From contig CAJPNZ010000061.1 in the NCBI GenBank assembly GCA_905372155.1, positions 1-17,660 on the forward strand: a stretch of 17,660 nt of DNA, written 5' to 3'. The stretch is from Propionibacteriaceae bacterium. Its GTDB lineage: Bacteria > Actinomycetota > Actinomycetes > Propionibacteriales > Propionibacteriaceae. Positions within the stretch are counted from its first letter, which is position 1; each line of letters starts with the position of its first letter. The notes beneath the pieces were generated by a model that was not told the DNA's origin, did no database searches, and was given only the letters and a program-made list of their open reading frames with translations. This document shows, piece by piece, positions 1 through 10,679 of this stretch. Made by a program: the position numbers and the translations under genes.

Positions 1-1107
1 GGTTTCAGGTATGTAGCGGGGGAAACCACCGTCGATGTCGCGTTTCATCCCCGGGTGTGGGAGGTCCTCCGGGTCCCACGTGCCCGGTGGGACGAGTCCT
101 CTCTGCACCAGCGCCGGGAGATACATCAGCTGGAACCGCCCTGCGTCCTGGGCCGGGATAGTGACCGTCAGGTTCCGGTTGAACAACCCGCGGATCGCGT
201 CGGGCACCGTCCCGGCCAGTGGGCGCAGACGCAACCGGCCGCCCGGTCCCAGCTCCCCCACCCCGTGGGCCGGTTCCCCGATCAGGAATCGCCGACTACC
301 CGGGGGCACCGGCCCCAGGTCCCCGGACATCGCGAGCTGTCGCGACCCGTCGTCTCGGAGATCGACGTCCAGCCAGATCCTGACCGGTTCGAATCCGACC
401 TCCACGTCCTGGAATCCCTGGCCCGCGATCAGCTGGATTCCGGCGTCCACGCCCTGACTCAGGAGCGACCAGCCCAGTGGGCCGAGGTCGGACAGGGAAA
501 CCGAGGCCGGGGTGCTGTAGGTGTACTGGTGGCGCCCCGTGAGCCTCGCCATTTGCAACAGAACCTCGCGTTGCGCGGATTCGTAGTTCACCCCCCGGTA
601 ATTCGTGACGATGTCCAACCAGCCGGCCTGGGATTTGATCCAGCCCTGTTTCCCGAGCCGCAGGGGACGCAACACCAGTCCGTTCGGCTGCTCCAGTGGA
701 CCGTCGATCCGGAACTCCAGGCCGAGTTCGACGGGCCTCCCCTCGGTCTCGGTTGCGGGCAGCAGCCCGGCCAGCGCGTTCTCCCAGGAGGACGCCGGGA
801 AAACGGTCTCCATCGCCGATTCCCGCGCGGCAAGCAGCACCGCCACGGCGTGTTTGCACCCCATTCTCATCGGGCACGAGCAGGCGCTGTTGATCCCTCG
901 GTGGTCGTGGTGGAGGAACGTCCGGTAGACCTTTCTTCCGCTGCCCTTGACCACCGCTTCGATGGAGCCGGTGCGGTCCGTGGAGTACTTCAGGACGTGC
1001 CCGGAGGCCTCGTAGGAACGTCCCCGCAGGAACGTGGCATCACCCCAGGAAGCTCGGATGGCCTCGTCGCTGACCTTCGTGACCCAAGCTGTTGAGTGGG
1101 GACCCAT
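1..1107 (-). CDS. SWIM zinc-finger protein, N-terminal part of a probable SNF2-family helicase (3' end outside window)
   Basis: The minus strand reads open from an ATG at 1107 through 369 codons to the window edge, with no stop, so the C-terminal part is missing. Residues 76-86 (C76, C78, C84, H86) form a CxC...CxH SWIM-type zinc-finger motif, a nucleic-acid or protein binding module. The following 280 residues (for example RPLRLGKQGWIKSQAGW) resemble the region that links SWIM to the ATPase core in actinobacterial SNF2-like helicases. A purine-rich GGGTGGGG lies just before the ATG, and an in-frame TAG about 20 bases upstream excludes a longer start. The gene follows ligA on the same strand after about 90 bp. 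The SWIM motif is seen directly; the helicase assignment is inferred from family layout because no ATPase motif is inside the window. A SWIM-only protein is the alternative. Confidence 0.75.
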   Translation of the reverse strand, partial: MGPHSTAWVTKVSDEAIRASWGDATFLRGRSYEASGHVLKYSTDRTGSIEAVVKGSGRKVYRTFLHHDHRGINSACSCPMRMGCKHAVAVLLAARESAMETVFPASSWENALAGLLPATETEGRPVELGLEFRIDGPLEQPNGLVLRPLRLGKQGWIKSQAGWLDIVTNYRGVNYESAQREVLLQMARLTGRHQYTYSTPASVSLSDLGPLGWSLLSQGVDAGIQLIAGQGFQDVEVGFEPVRIWLDVDLRDDGSRQLAMSGDLGPVPPGSRRFLIGEPAHGVGELGPGGRLRLRPLAGTVPDAIRGLFNRNLTVTIPAQDAGRFQLMYLPALVQRGLVPPGTWDPEDLPHPGMKRDIDGGFPRYIPET

Positions 1108-1135
1108 GCCGCCCCACCCTAGTGCGTTCCTAGAC

Positions 1136-1149
1136 TGTTCCCATGAACA
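1136..1149. promoter_or_regulatory. Short inverted repeat TGTTC-N4-GAACA between ligA and the SWIM protein gene
   Basis: A perfect 5-bp dyad with a 4-bp spacer lies 29 bp upstream of the SWIM protein start. It could be a regulator half-site pair. Its orientation is opposite to the GAAC-N4-GTTC core of the Gram-positive LexA box, so it should not be called an SOS box. It could also be chance. Confidence 0.2.
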
Positions 1150-1197
1150 ATCGGGGCACGCCACGGGAACTGGGGCGCGACGGCATCAGCGGACTGG

Positions 1198-3288
1198 TCA
1201 CTCGTCACCGGGCGATCCGGGCACAGATGTTGCCGCGTCGCCGCCGTCGCTGAGCCCCGCGGGTCCTTTCTCCAGGAGGATCAGGAATCCCGCCTCGTCG
1301 AGGATGGGCAGCCCCAGTTCCTCCGCCTTGGTGGCCTTGCTGCCGGCGTTCTCCCCCACCACCACGTAGTTGGTTTTCCGGCTCACCGACCCGGCGGCCT
1401 TGCCGCCCCGGGAGACGATGGCTTCCTTGGCCCCGTCGCGGGTGAATCCCTCGAGGCTTCCCGTGACGACCACGGTCAGTCCCTCGAGAGCGGCGGAGGG
1501 CCGGTCGTCGTTGCCCGGTCCGGGGAGCTCATCGGCCATCCGGACCCCGGCGGTGGTCCAGGCCTCGACGATGTCGGCGTGCCAGTCCACCTCGAACCAC
1601 AGCTTCAGCGACTGGGCGATCACCGGGCCCACGCCCTCGGTGTCGGCCAGTTCATCGACGGAGGCGGCGCGGATCGCGGACATGCTCCCGAAACGGGACG
1701 CGAGCGCGCGGGCCGCGGTGGGGCCGACGTGGCGGATGGACAGCGCCACCAGCACCCGCCACAGGGGCTGCTGCTTGGCGGCAGCCAGGTTTTCCAGCAG
1801 CTTCAGCCCGTTGGCGGTGATTCCCCGCCGGGTGGCGTAGATGGAGCTGCGGGCCAGGTCCTCCTCGGTGAGCGCGAACAGGCCCGACTCGTCGGTCAGC
1901 AAGCCGGATTCCAGGAGGTCACGGGCTCCCACCTCGCCCAGCGCCTCGATGTCGAAGGCCCCGCGGGCGGCCAGCGAGTAAAGGCGTTCCCTGAGCTGGC
2001 TGGGGCAGCTGCGGGCGTTCGGGCAGCGCAGGTCCTTGTCGCCCTCCTTCTGCTGCGCCAGGGCGGTGCCGCAGGCCGGGCAGTGGGTGGCCATCACGAA
2101 GTCGCGTTCGTTGCCGTCGCGCAGCGAGACGACGGGGGCGACGATCTCGGGAATCACGTCACCGGCCTTGCGGAGCACCACCGTGTCCCCGATCCGCACC
2201 CCCTTGCGCGCCACCTCGTGGGCGTTGTGGAGGGTGGCCATGGCGACCGTGGATCCCGCGACCAGCACCGGTTCCATCGCCCCGAACGGGGTGACGCGCC
2301 CGGTGCGCCCGACCCCGACACGGATGTCGAGGAGCCGGGTGTGGACCTCCTCGGGTGGGTACTTGTAGGCGATCGCCCAGCGCGGCGCCCGGGATGTGGA
2401 TCCCAGCCGGCGCTGGGCGGCCAGGTCGTCGACCTTGACCACGACCCCGTCGATCTCGTGTTCGGCGTCGTGGCGGTGTTCGCCGTGGTGGGTGACGTAG
2501 GCCCGGGCCGCGGCGGCCGAGTCGACCACCCGGGTGTGGGCCGATACCGGCAGCCCGTAGGAGCCCAGCACCTCGTAGGCCTGGCTCTGGCGGGTCAGGG
2601 AGAGGCCGTCGTGGGTTCCTATGCCGTGGACGATCATCCGCAGGGGTCTGGTGGCGGTGATCCTGGGGTCCTTCTGCCTGAGCGATCCGGCGGCGGCGTT
2701 GCGGGGGTTGGCAAACCGGTGCTGCCCGGCCTCCTCCAGGGCCTCGTTCAGCTCCGCGAAGGCCTGCTTGGGGAAGAACACCTCGCCTCGCACCTCCAGC
2801 ACGGCGGGGATGTCGGTTCCACGCAGCCGGTGCGGAATGCCGTGGATGGTGGCGACGTTCCCGGTGATGTCCTCCCCCACCCGTCCATCCCCCCGGGTGG
2901 CCGCCTGCGCGAGGCGGCCGTCGAGATAGGTGAGGTTCACCGCCAGTCCGTCGATCTTCAGTTCGCACAGGTAGTGCTCGGCGGGCACCCTGGCCAGCCA
3001 GGCGGCCAGTTCGGTCTCGTCGAAGACGTTGTCGAGGCTCAGCATCCGCTGCCGGTGGGTGACGGGGGTGAACTCGGTGACGCGCGCGTAGGCCACCCGC
3101 GTTGTGGCGGAGTCCGGGCGTCGCAGCTCGGGATGGCGGTCCTCCAGGGCCGCGAGCTCCTTGAGCCGTTCGTCGTACTCGGCGTCGGAGATGATGGGCT
3201 CGACTCCCCCGTAGTAGGCGTCGCTGGCGGCCAGGAGAAGCTGGTTGAGTTCCTGCCAACGGTGTTCGTTCTCGGGGGGAATTGTCAT
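1198..3288 (-). CDS. ligA: NAD+-dependent DNA ligase LigA
   Basis: This enzyme seals 3'-OH/5'-phosphate nicks using NAD+ in replication and repair. It has 696 residues, normal for LigA. Domains in order: Ia/adenylation domain with KIDG at 111-114 (K111 is the AMP-accepting lysine), conserved GEVFFPK near 168-174, then GVVVKVDD near 281-288; OB fold about 320-395; Cys4 zinc finger C403, C406, C422, C428; helix-hairpin-helix region about 440-575; BRCT domain about 600-672. A 24-residue Gly/Ser/Asp tail follows the BRCT domain. I chose the ATG at 3288. An ATG at 3297 adds only MGA and is equally possible. Longer in-frame extensions run into the divergent pepN start and lack family similarity. 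It is transcribed divergently from pepN. Confidence 0.97.
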   Translation of the reverse strand: MTIPPENEHRWQELNQLLLAASDAYYGGVEPIISDAEYDERLKELAALEDRHPELRRPDSATTRVAYARVTEFTPVTHRQRMLSLDNVFDETELAAWLARVPAEHYLCELKIDGLAVNLTYLDGRLAQAATRGDGRVGEDITGNVATIHGIPHRLRGTDIPAVLEVRGEVFFPKQAFAELNEALEEAGQHRFANPRNAAAGSLRQKDPRITATRPLRMIVHGIGTHDGLSLTRQSQAYEVLGSYGLPVSAHTRVVDSAAAARAYVTHHGEHRHDAEHEIDGVVVKVDDLAAQRRLGSTSRAPRWAIAYKYPPEEVHTRLLDIRVGVGRTGRVTPFGAMEPVLVAGSTVAMATLHNAHEVARKGVRIGDTVVLRKAGDVIPEIVAPVVSLRDGNERDFVMATHCPACGTALAQQKEGDKDLRCPNARSCPSQLRERLYSLAARGAFDIEALGEVGARDLLESGLLTDESGLFALTEEDLARSSIYATRRGITANGLKLLENLAAAKQQPLWRVLVALSIRHVGPTAARALASRFGSMSAIRAASVDELADTEGVGPVIAQSLKLWFEVDWHADIVEAWTTAGVRMADELPGPGNDDRPSAALEGLTVVVTGSLEGFTRDGAKEAIVSRGGKAAGSVSRKTNYVVVGENAGSKATKAEELGLPILDEAGFLILLEKGPAGLSDGGDAATSVPGSPGDE

Positions 3289-3297
3289 GGCCCCCAT

Positions 3298-3377
3298 GCT
3301 GTCACAATCCCCACGCCGGGCATGATGCGATAAAGTGCTTGAGCTTGGCAGAACAGCAACGATGATTGAAGGTGTCC
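3298..3377. promoter_or_regulatory. Divergent intergenic region between ligA and pepN
   Basis: About 80 bp must hold the promoters of both ligA (minus) and pepN (plus). The only AT-rich patch is GATAAAGT around 3330-3336. On the plus strand TAAAGT (3331-3336) fits a TANNNT -10 box with about 35 nt to the pepN start. On the minus strand the same patch reads ACTTTA, 17 bp downstream of a TTGCTG that could be a -35 box. No good -35 partner is seen for pepN. These are weak matches judged by eye. Confidence 0.3.
3368..3372 (+). promoter_or_regulatory. Ribosome binding site GAAGG that fixes the pepN start
   Basis: GAAGG lies 5 nt before the ATG at 3378. It overlaps an in-frame TTG at 3366, so the TTG is unlikely to be the start and the ATG is preferred. 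Confidence 0.55.
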
Positions 3378-5957
<2,580 letters not shown>

Positions 5958-5979
5958 TCCGCCCCGGAGGAGCCCGGCC

Positions 5980-6900
5980 ATGAAGCATCTGCTCAGCATC
6001 ACCGATCTCAGCACCGACGAGATCCACTCGATCCTTCACCTGGCCGGGCGGATGCATCAGCTGCAGGAGGCCCGGGTCAAGAAACTGCCCTACCTGAAGG
6101 GCCGCACCGTGGTGAACCTCTTCTTCGAGGACTCCACCCGCACTCGCAGTTCCTTCGAGCTCGCCGCCAAGTGGCTCTCCGCCGACGCCATCAACGTCTC
6201 GGCCCGCGGGTCGAGCGTCTCGAAGGGCGAATCGATGCGCGACACCCTCATGACCCTGGACGCCATGGGGGTGGATGCCATCGTGATGCGCCACCCGGGT
6301 TCCGGATCGGTGGCCCAGGCCGCGGGGTGGGTGCGGGCCTGCATGGTCAACGCCGGGGACGGCACCCACGAACACCCGACCCAGGCCCTCCTGGACGCCC
6401 ACGCGATGCTGACCCACTTCACCCGCACCAGGCTGGGAACCCTGGAGGGCAAGCTGGTCTCCATAACCGGGGATCTGCTGCACTCCAGGGTCGTCCGTTC
6501 GAACGTCGCGCTGCTGAGCAGGCTGGGGGCGCGGGTGGTGCTGGTCGCCCCGCACACGCTGCTGCCTCCCGGGGTGGAGACCTGGGGGGTGCAGGTCACC
6601 CCCGACCTGGACGAGGTGATCTCGGACGTCGACGTCGCCATGATGCTGCGGGTGCAGCGGGAACGCATGCATGGCGGTTTCTTTCCCTCGGAACGGGAGT
6701 ACGTTGCGGCCTACGGGCTGACGGCCTCCCGGCTGACCAGGCTGCGCCCCACTGCGGTGATCGCGCATCCCGGGCCCATGAACCGGGGCCTGGAGATCAG
6801 TTCCACCGCCGCCGACGACCCGCGTTCCATCGTGCTCGATCAGGTCTCCTCGGGGGTCGCGGTCCGCATGAGCGTGCTGCACCACCTGCTGGCCGACTGA
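5980..6900 (+). CDS. pyrB: Aspartate carbamoyltransferase catalytic subunit
   Basis: It makes N-carbamoyl-L-aspartate from carbamoyl phosphate and aspartate, the committed step of pyrimidine synthesis. It has 306 residues. Visible motifs: STRTR at 52-56 (carbamoyl-phosphate binding), the SSVSKGES loop at 78-85 with its active-site lysine K82, MRHP at 103-106 with H105 matching the E. coli catalytic histidine, GDGTHEHPTQ at 126-135, LRVQRERM from 223 (aspartate side), and HPGPMNRG at 263-270. A strong GGAGGAG (5966-5972) lies 7 nt before the ATG. No regulatory pyrI gene accompanies it, as is usual outside enterobacteria. No leader or PyrR-type attenuator fits in the 22-bp gap after pepN. pyrC follows after 13 bp, so the enzymes for steps two and three are produced together. 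Confidence 0.97.
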   Translation: MKHLLSITDLSTDEIHSILHLAGRMHQLQEARVKKLPYLKGRTVVNLFFEDSTRTRSSFELAAKWLSADAINVSARGSSVSKGESMRDTLMTLDAMGVDAIVMRHPGSGSVAQAAGWVRACMVNAGDGTHEHPTQALLDAHAMLTHFTRTRLGTLEGKLVSITGDLLHSRVVRSNVALLSRLGARVVLVAPHTLLPPGVETWGVQVTPDLDEVISDVDVAMMLRVQRERMHGGFFPSEREYVAAYGLTASRLTRLRPTAVIAHPGPMNRGLEISSTAADDPRSIVLDQVSSGVAVRMSVLHHLLAD

Positions 6901-6913
6901 CGGGAGGAAATCA

Positions 6914-8179
6914 ATGTCGAAACTCGCCATCACCGGGGTGACCCTGCCCGACGGGTCGCGAACGGACCTGTTCGTCGAATCGGGCCGCCTCGTCGATCAA
7001 CGTCCCGTGGGTGCGACCGCCATCGACGCGGACGGGTTGATCGCGCTGCCCGGTCTGGTGGACATCCACACCCACCTGCGTGAGCCGGGACGTGAGGACG
7101 CCGAAACCGTGGAATCCGGTTCCCGCGCAGCCGCCCGTGGCGGCTTCACCGCTGTCTTCGCGATGGCGAACACCCAGCCGGTCACGGACACCGCGGAGAA
7201 CGCCGAGCACGTGCTGGCGCTGGGAGCCGCCGCCAACAACTGCCAGGTGTTCCCGATCGGCGCCATCACGAAGAACCTGGCGGGCAGGGAACTGGCGGAG
7301 CTGGGGCTGATGCACCGTTCACGGGCCCGGGTCTCGGTGTTCTCCGACGACGGGCACTGCGTGATGGACGCCAGCCTGATGAGGCGCGCCTTCGAATGGG
7401 TCAAACCGTTCGACGGGGTGCTGGCGCAGCACGCCCAGGACGCGACCCTCGCCGGACCCGAGGCGTGCTGCCACGAGGGTGAGATCTCGGGCCGGCTGGG
7501 GCTCCCGGGCTGGCCTCCGGTGGCGGAGTCGGTGATAATCGCCCGCGACGTCGCCCTGGCGGAGGCCACCGGTTCCCGCCTGCACGTGTGTCACGTCTCG
7601 ACGGCGGAGAGCGTGGACGTGTTGCGCTGGGCCAAGAAACGGGGCATCCGGGTGACCGCCGAGGCCACCCCCCATCACCTGTACCTGACCACCCCGGAGG
7701 TCGTGGGATACGACACCACCTTCAAGGTCAATCCCCCGCTGCGCACCGACGAGCACGTCGAGGCGGTGCGGGCCGCGCTGGCCGACGGCACCATCGACGC
7801 GGTTGCCACGGATCACGCACCCCACGCCCCGCAGGACAAGGACCACGCCTTCGTCGACGCCCGGCCCGGGATGCTGGGTCTGGAGCAGGCCCTGGCGGTG
7901 GTGATGGAGACCATGGTCGCCCCAGGCCGCCTGACCTGGCAGCAGGTGGCCGATCGGATGAGCCACACCCCGGCCCGGATCGGGAAGGCGACGGGACAGG
8001 GCCGTCCCCTGAACCCGGGTGAGCCCGCGAACCTGGTGCTGATCGACCCGCAGCGGCGGGCAACTGTGGACCGGAACAATTCCGCCTCCATCAGCCACAA
8101 CAACCCGTACCACGGCCGGGATCTCCCCGATCCGGTGGAAATGACCCTGTGGAACGGCAGGGTCACCCACAAGCGCTGA
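6914..8179 (+). CDS. pyrC: Dihydroorotase (class I, multifunctional-type PyrC)
   Basis: It cyclises N-carbamoyl-aspartate to dihydroorotate, the step after PyrB. It has 421 residues. It belongs to the amidohydrolase superfamily with a binuclear zinc site. The metal ligands are visible: H52 and H54 in DIHTHLREPG, D145/D146 in FSDDG (a bridging aspartate instead of the carbamylated lysine of class II), H173 in AQHAQD, H227 in CHVST, and the catalytic D300 in ATDHAPH. NPPLRTDEHVEAV (273-285) and NLVLIDP near the C-terminus are also typical. GGGAGGA lies 6-7 nt before the ATG. It closes the pepN-pyrB-pyrC run. The next gene is convergent, with stops only 17 bp apart and no evident terminator hairpin between them. 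Confidence 0.97.
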   Translation: MSKLAITGVTLPDGSRTDLFVESGRLVDQRPVGATAIDADGLIALPGLVDIHTHLREPGREDAETVESGSRAAARGGFTAVFAMANTQPVTDTAENAEHVLALGAAANNCQVFPIGAITKNLAGRELAELGLMHRSRARVSVFSDDGHCVMDASLMRRAFEWVKPFDGVLAQHAQDATLAGPEACCHEGEISGRLGLPGWPPVAESVIIARDVALAEATGSRLHVCHVSTAESVDVLRWAKKRGIRVTAEATPHHLYLTTPEVVGYDTTFKVNPPLRTDEHVEAVRAALADGTIDAVATDHAPHAPQDKDHAFVDARPGMLGLEQALAVVMETMVAPGRLTWQQVADRMSHTPARIGKATGQGRPLNPGEPANLVLIDPQRRATVDRNNSASISHNNPYHGRDLPDPVEMTLWNGRVTHKR

Positions 8180-8196
8180 GGGATCCCGGGAGTGGG

Positions 8197-9078
8197 TCAG
8201 GGTGTGGTCCGTTCGCAGGTCCCCACGATCCGTGGAGGGAACCGCCCGTCCTTGAGCAGGTCGAACGCTTCCCGGGACGAACGGTCGTTGGGGGTGTAGA
8301 CCTCGAGACGGTGATCAGGCGACTCGGGTTGTTGCCACACCTGGTAGTCGGCGTCGACATGTCCCAGCCCCTGGTGCACGAGGAGCATGTTTCCCACCGT
8401 GCAGTCAGCGACGTCTCCTTCTGCCCAGAGCCCGGCAAACCTGGTGCTTTTCACCAAGAGTTTCCCGATGAGTTCCGCCAATCTGGCATCACGTGGATAC
8501 CGTCCCGATGTGAGCCGAAGATAGGCGACGTGTACACGGGCGAGATCCTCCCAGTTGCGATAGAGGCTACGGCTCGCCGGATCCACGAAGAACAGGTACG
8601 GGACCGAGGGACGCCGATGGGGCTCGGACGGAGCTCCGAAGGGCAGATGCCCGAAAAGAAGTTCGTGCCCGGAGTGGTTCCAGGCCAGGATGTCCCCGCG
8701 GCGTCCCAGCACCACGGCCGGAATGACCTCGTTCAGCGACTCGAAGAGTGCCAGCACTCTGCGGTGAGGCACTTCCGGGAGTTCGCGGCTCATTGGGGAT
8801 GATGATGGAGCGCCGGCCAAGTTGTACAGATGGATCCGCTCCGCGGTGTCCAGACGCATGACCGAGGCCAGTGCCTCGAGCACCTGCCCGGATGCGGTCC
8901 CCACCTGGTCCTGTTCGATGCGCGTGTAGTAGCTCACGCTGACTCCCGCGAGGCGGGCGAGTTCGTCGCGGCGCAGCCCCGGTACCCGGCGGCCGGATCC
9001 AGCGGGATCCAACCCGATCGAACCGGGATCGGTCCTGTCCCGACGGGTCCTCAGGAAGCTGCCCAAAGTCTCACCCAT
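8197..9078 (-). CDS. MmyB-like XRE-family transcriptional regulator
   Basis: This 293-residue regulator has an N-terminal helix-turn-helix (about residues 8-85) with the core RRDELARLAGVSVSYYTRIEQ around 36-56. From about residue 105 to the end is an MmyB-type ligand-binding domain, recognisable by RRGDILAWN, FAGLWAEGDVADC and the late HPxL-like region LEVYTPND. MmyB-like regulators are common in actinobacteria and often control a neighbouring divergent gene. Known family structures bind a lipid-like ligand; the ligand here is unknown. The gene is divergent from the QacA-type exporter, with a perfect 25-bp dyad in the shared region, so it probably represses the exporter and perhaps itself. 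The ATG at 9078 begins the usual GxxLxxFLRxRR start; open frame upstream of it crosses the operator and is not coding-like. Confidence 0.9.
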   Translation of the reverse strand: MGETLGSFLRTRRDRTDPGSIGLDPAGSGRRVPGLRRDELARLAGVSVSYYTRIEQDQVGTASGQVLEALASVMRLDTAERIHLYNLAGAPSSSPMSRELPEVPHRRVLALFESLNEVIPAVVLGRRGDILAWNHSGHELLFGHLPFGAPSEPHRRPSVPYLFFVDPASRSLYRNWEDLARVHVAYLRLTSGRYPRDARLAELIGKLLVKSTRFAGLWAEGDVADCTVGNMLLVHQGLGHVDADYQVWQQPESPDHRLEVYTPNDRSSREAFDLLKDGRFPPRIVGTCERTTP

Positions 9079-9122
9079 CACGGATTCAGGGTAGCTCTTC
9101 CCGGATCCCGGCCCCAGATTCG

Positions 9123-9147
9123 TGGGTATCCCGCTCCGGGATACCCA
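9123..9147. promoter_or_regulatory. Perfect 25-bp inverted repeat, candidate operator between regulator and exporter
   Basis: Left arm TGGGTATCCCG (9123-9133), spacer CTC (9134-9136), right arm CGGGATACCCA (9137-9147); all 11 arm pairs match. It lies 45 bp upstream of the MmyB-like regulator start and 38 bp upstream of the exporter's preferred start, where promoters should be. The GATACC in the right arm may act as part of a -10 element for the exporter. Size and symmetry suit a dimeric HTH protein. That the adjacent regulator binds it is inference. Confidence 0.7.
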
Positions 9148-9173
9148 AGGCTGTGTTCTTGTCGCCCTCCCGC

Positions 9174-9179
9174 GGGGAG
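9174..9179 (+). promoter_or_regulatory. Ribosome binding site GGGGAG that selects the exporter start
   Basis: GGGGAG has a 6-nt spacing to GTG 9186, against 15 nt to the ATG at 9195. A GTG at 9153 lies upstream of it. This favours GTG 9186. Confidence 0.5.
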
Positions 9180-9185
9180 TGCAGC

Positions 9186-10679
9186 GTGGTGCGCATGGAT
9201 TTCCGGAAGAACACGGTCGAACGTGCCTCGGCCAGGTCCTGGCTGGGTCTGGTCGCAACTCTTGGCCCCGTGCTCGTGGTCGCCATGGATGGTTCCATAC
9301 TTTTCCTGGCGATCCCGAGCATCAACGAAGCGATCCGACCGAGCACTGATCAAGCCCTCTGGATCCTCGACATCTACGGGTTCATCGTCGGTTCGCTGCT
9401 CATCACCTTTGGCAATCTCGGGGACAGGTTCGGCCGGAAGAAGTTTCTTCTCGCCGGGGCAGCCGTTTTCGGCATCGGGTCCGTGTGCGCGGCGTTTTCC
9501 TCCACCCCCGGTATTCTGATCGTATCCCGGGCGTTGATGGGTTTGGGCGGCGCGACACTTCTGCCATCGTGTCTTGCCGTGATCAGTGAGTTGTTCGTGA
9601 ACCCGTCGCAACGGGCGCGCGCAATTGCGATTTTCGCAGCGACTTTTGCAGCGGGATTCGTGATCGGCCCGATCATGGGCGGCCTCTTGCTTGCCCATTT
9701 CTGGTGGGGGTCGGTATTCCTGATCAACATTCCGGTGATCGGCCTGTTCCTGTGTCTGGCTCCCCTGCTTCTCCGAGAGGTTCACGGCGCCCGGCCCGGA
9801 AGAACCGACCTGTTCAGCATGCTGCTCTCCGCGACGGGGCTCCTGCTGGCGATCCATGGCATCAAACGCATCACCACATACGGTGTCGAGTTGCACAGTG
9901 GCCTGCTGACCATCCTCGGGTTCATGCTCCTGGTGGTGTTCTTCCTCCGTCAGAGGAGCCTGGAACGCCCGCTGCTCGATGTCAGCCTGTTCAGGGAGCC
10001 CGTGTTCAGTGTGGCGATCCTCACCGGCTTTTTCTCCCTCTTCGTGTGGTCCTCCGCGGCGTACCTGAGCATGACCTATCTACAGTCCTTCCTGGGCCTT
10101 CCGGTGCTGGACTCCGCTCTGCTGGCCATTCCCGGAGCCATGGTTCTGATTCTGTTCAGCGTTTTCACCCCTCTCCTGGTGGAACACGTGGGGGCGCGGA
10201 TGGCGTTGATCGTCTGCCATTTCTCCATGGCTCTGGGGATGCTCATGCTCGCTTTCACGGGCACCGGCACTGGTACGGTGTTCTACATCGCATCGACCGC
10301 GGTTTCCGGGGTCGGATTCGGCGTCTCGTTCAGTCTCGTGGCCGACACCGCCGTCGGGGCCGTCCCGGAATCACGGGCCGGAGCGGCCGGGGCCATCGCC
10401 GAAACCAGCAATGAGATCGGCAATGCGCTCGGCATCGCATTGCTGGGATCGGTACTGACGGTCGTGTTCCGCATCATTTATCCGGGGGCAGAGACCGGTC
10501 TCGGTGAAGTCATCGACAACTCCGGAATTGATTCGGGCGCCTTCGTCCAGGCGCGGGAGGCCTTCCTGGCCGGCTTCCACATCGTGGCAACGGTGGCAGC
10601 CGCGATCTGTGGGGTTCTGGGGTTTCTCACCATCCGCTGGATCCCCGCACCTCGGACTCCGCGAGACCACCGGTCCTGA
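9186..10679 (+). CDS. MFS multidrug efflux transporter, QacA/SmvA-like (DHA2, 14 TM)
   Basis: This is a proton-coupled drug/H+ antiporter of the inner membrane, 497 residues from the GTG at 9186. It is hydrophobic throughout, consistent with 14 membrane helices. Motifs seen: MDGSILFLAIPS in TM1 with D34, WILDIYGF in TM2 with D61 (both match acidic positions of QacA), motif A GNLGDRFGRKK at 75-85, motif B RALMGLGG at 114-121, and motif C GFVIGPIMGG at 156-165. The late EIGNALGIALLGSVL segment also matches QacA. This suggests export of cationic or lipophilic compounds; the substrate is not predictable. It is divergent from the MmyB-like regulator and ends 60 bp from the convergent solute-binding protein gene. 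By eye it has more A/T in third positions (for example the stretch at 9620-9660) than pyrC or gnd, hinting at transfer. GTG 9153 and ATG 9195 are alternative starts. Confidence 0.92.
   Translation: MVRMDFRKNTVERASARSWLGLVATLGPVLVVAMDGSILFLAIPSINEAIRPSTDQALWILDIYGFIVGSLLITFGNLGDRFGRKKFLLAGAAVFGIGSVCAAFSSTPGILIVSRALMGLGGATLLPSCLAVISELFVNPSQRARAIAIFAATFAAGFVIGPIMGGLLLAHFWWGSVFLINIPVIGLFLCLAPLLLREVHGARPGRTDLFSMLLSATGLLLAIHGIKRITTYGVELHSGLLTILGFMLLVVFFLRQRSLERPLLDVSLFREPVFSVAILTGFFSLFVWSSAAYLSMTYLQSFLGLPVLDSALLAIPGAMVLILFSVFTPLLVEHVGARMALIVCHFSMALGMLMLAFTGTGTGTVFYIASTAVSGVGFGVSFSLVADTAVGAVPESRAGAAGAIAETSNEIGNALGIALLGSVLTVVFRIIYPGAETGLGEVIDNSGIDSGAFVQAREAFLAGFHIVATVAAAICGVLGFLTIRWIPAPRTPRDHRS

Noticed and set aside
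55..1095. 346-codon plus-strand open frame at the left edge
   Set aside because: It is antisense to the SWIM protein frame, which has a clear CxC...CxH motif and family-like sequence. The plus-strand product is low-complexity Pro/Gly/Arg-rich with no recognisable domain.
1136..1149. SOS/LexA box upstream of the SWIM protein gene
   Set aside because: The half-sites are in the reverse order from the GAAC-N4-GTTC core expected for Gram-positive LexA.
1143..1253. 36-codon plus-strand small frame beginning in the ligA-SWIM gap
   Set aside because: It overlaps the ligA 3' end antisense, ends in an Arg run and has no ribosome site.
1579..3333. 584-codon plus-strand open frame opposite ligA
   Set aside because: It is an antisense frame kept open by high GC. 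ligA on the other strand has every catalytic and zinc-binding residue.
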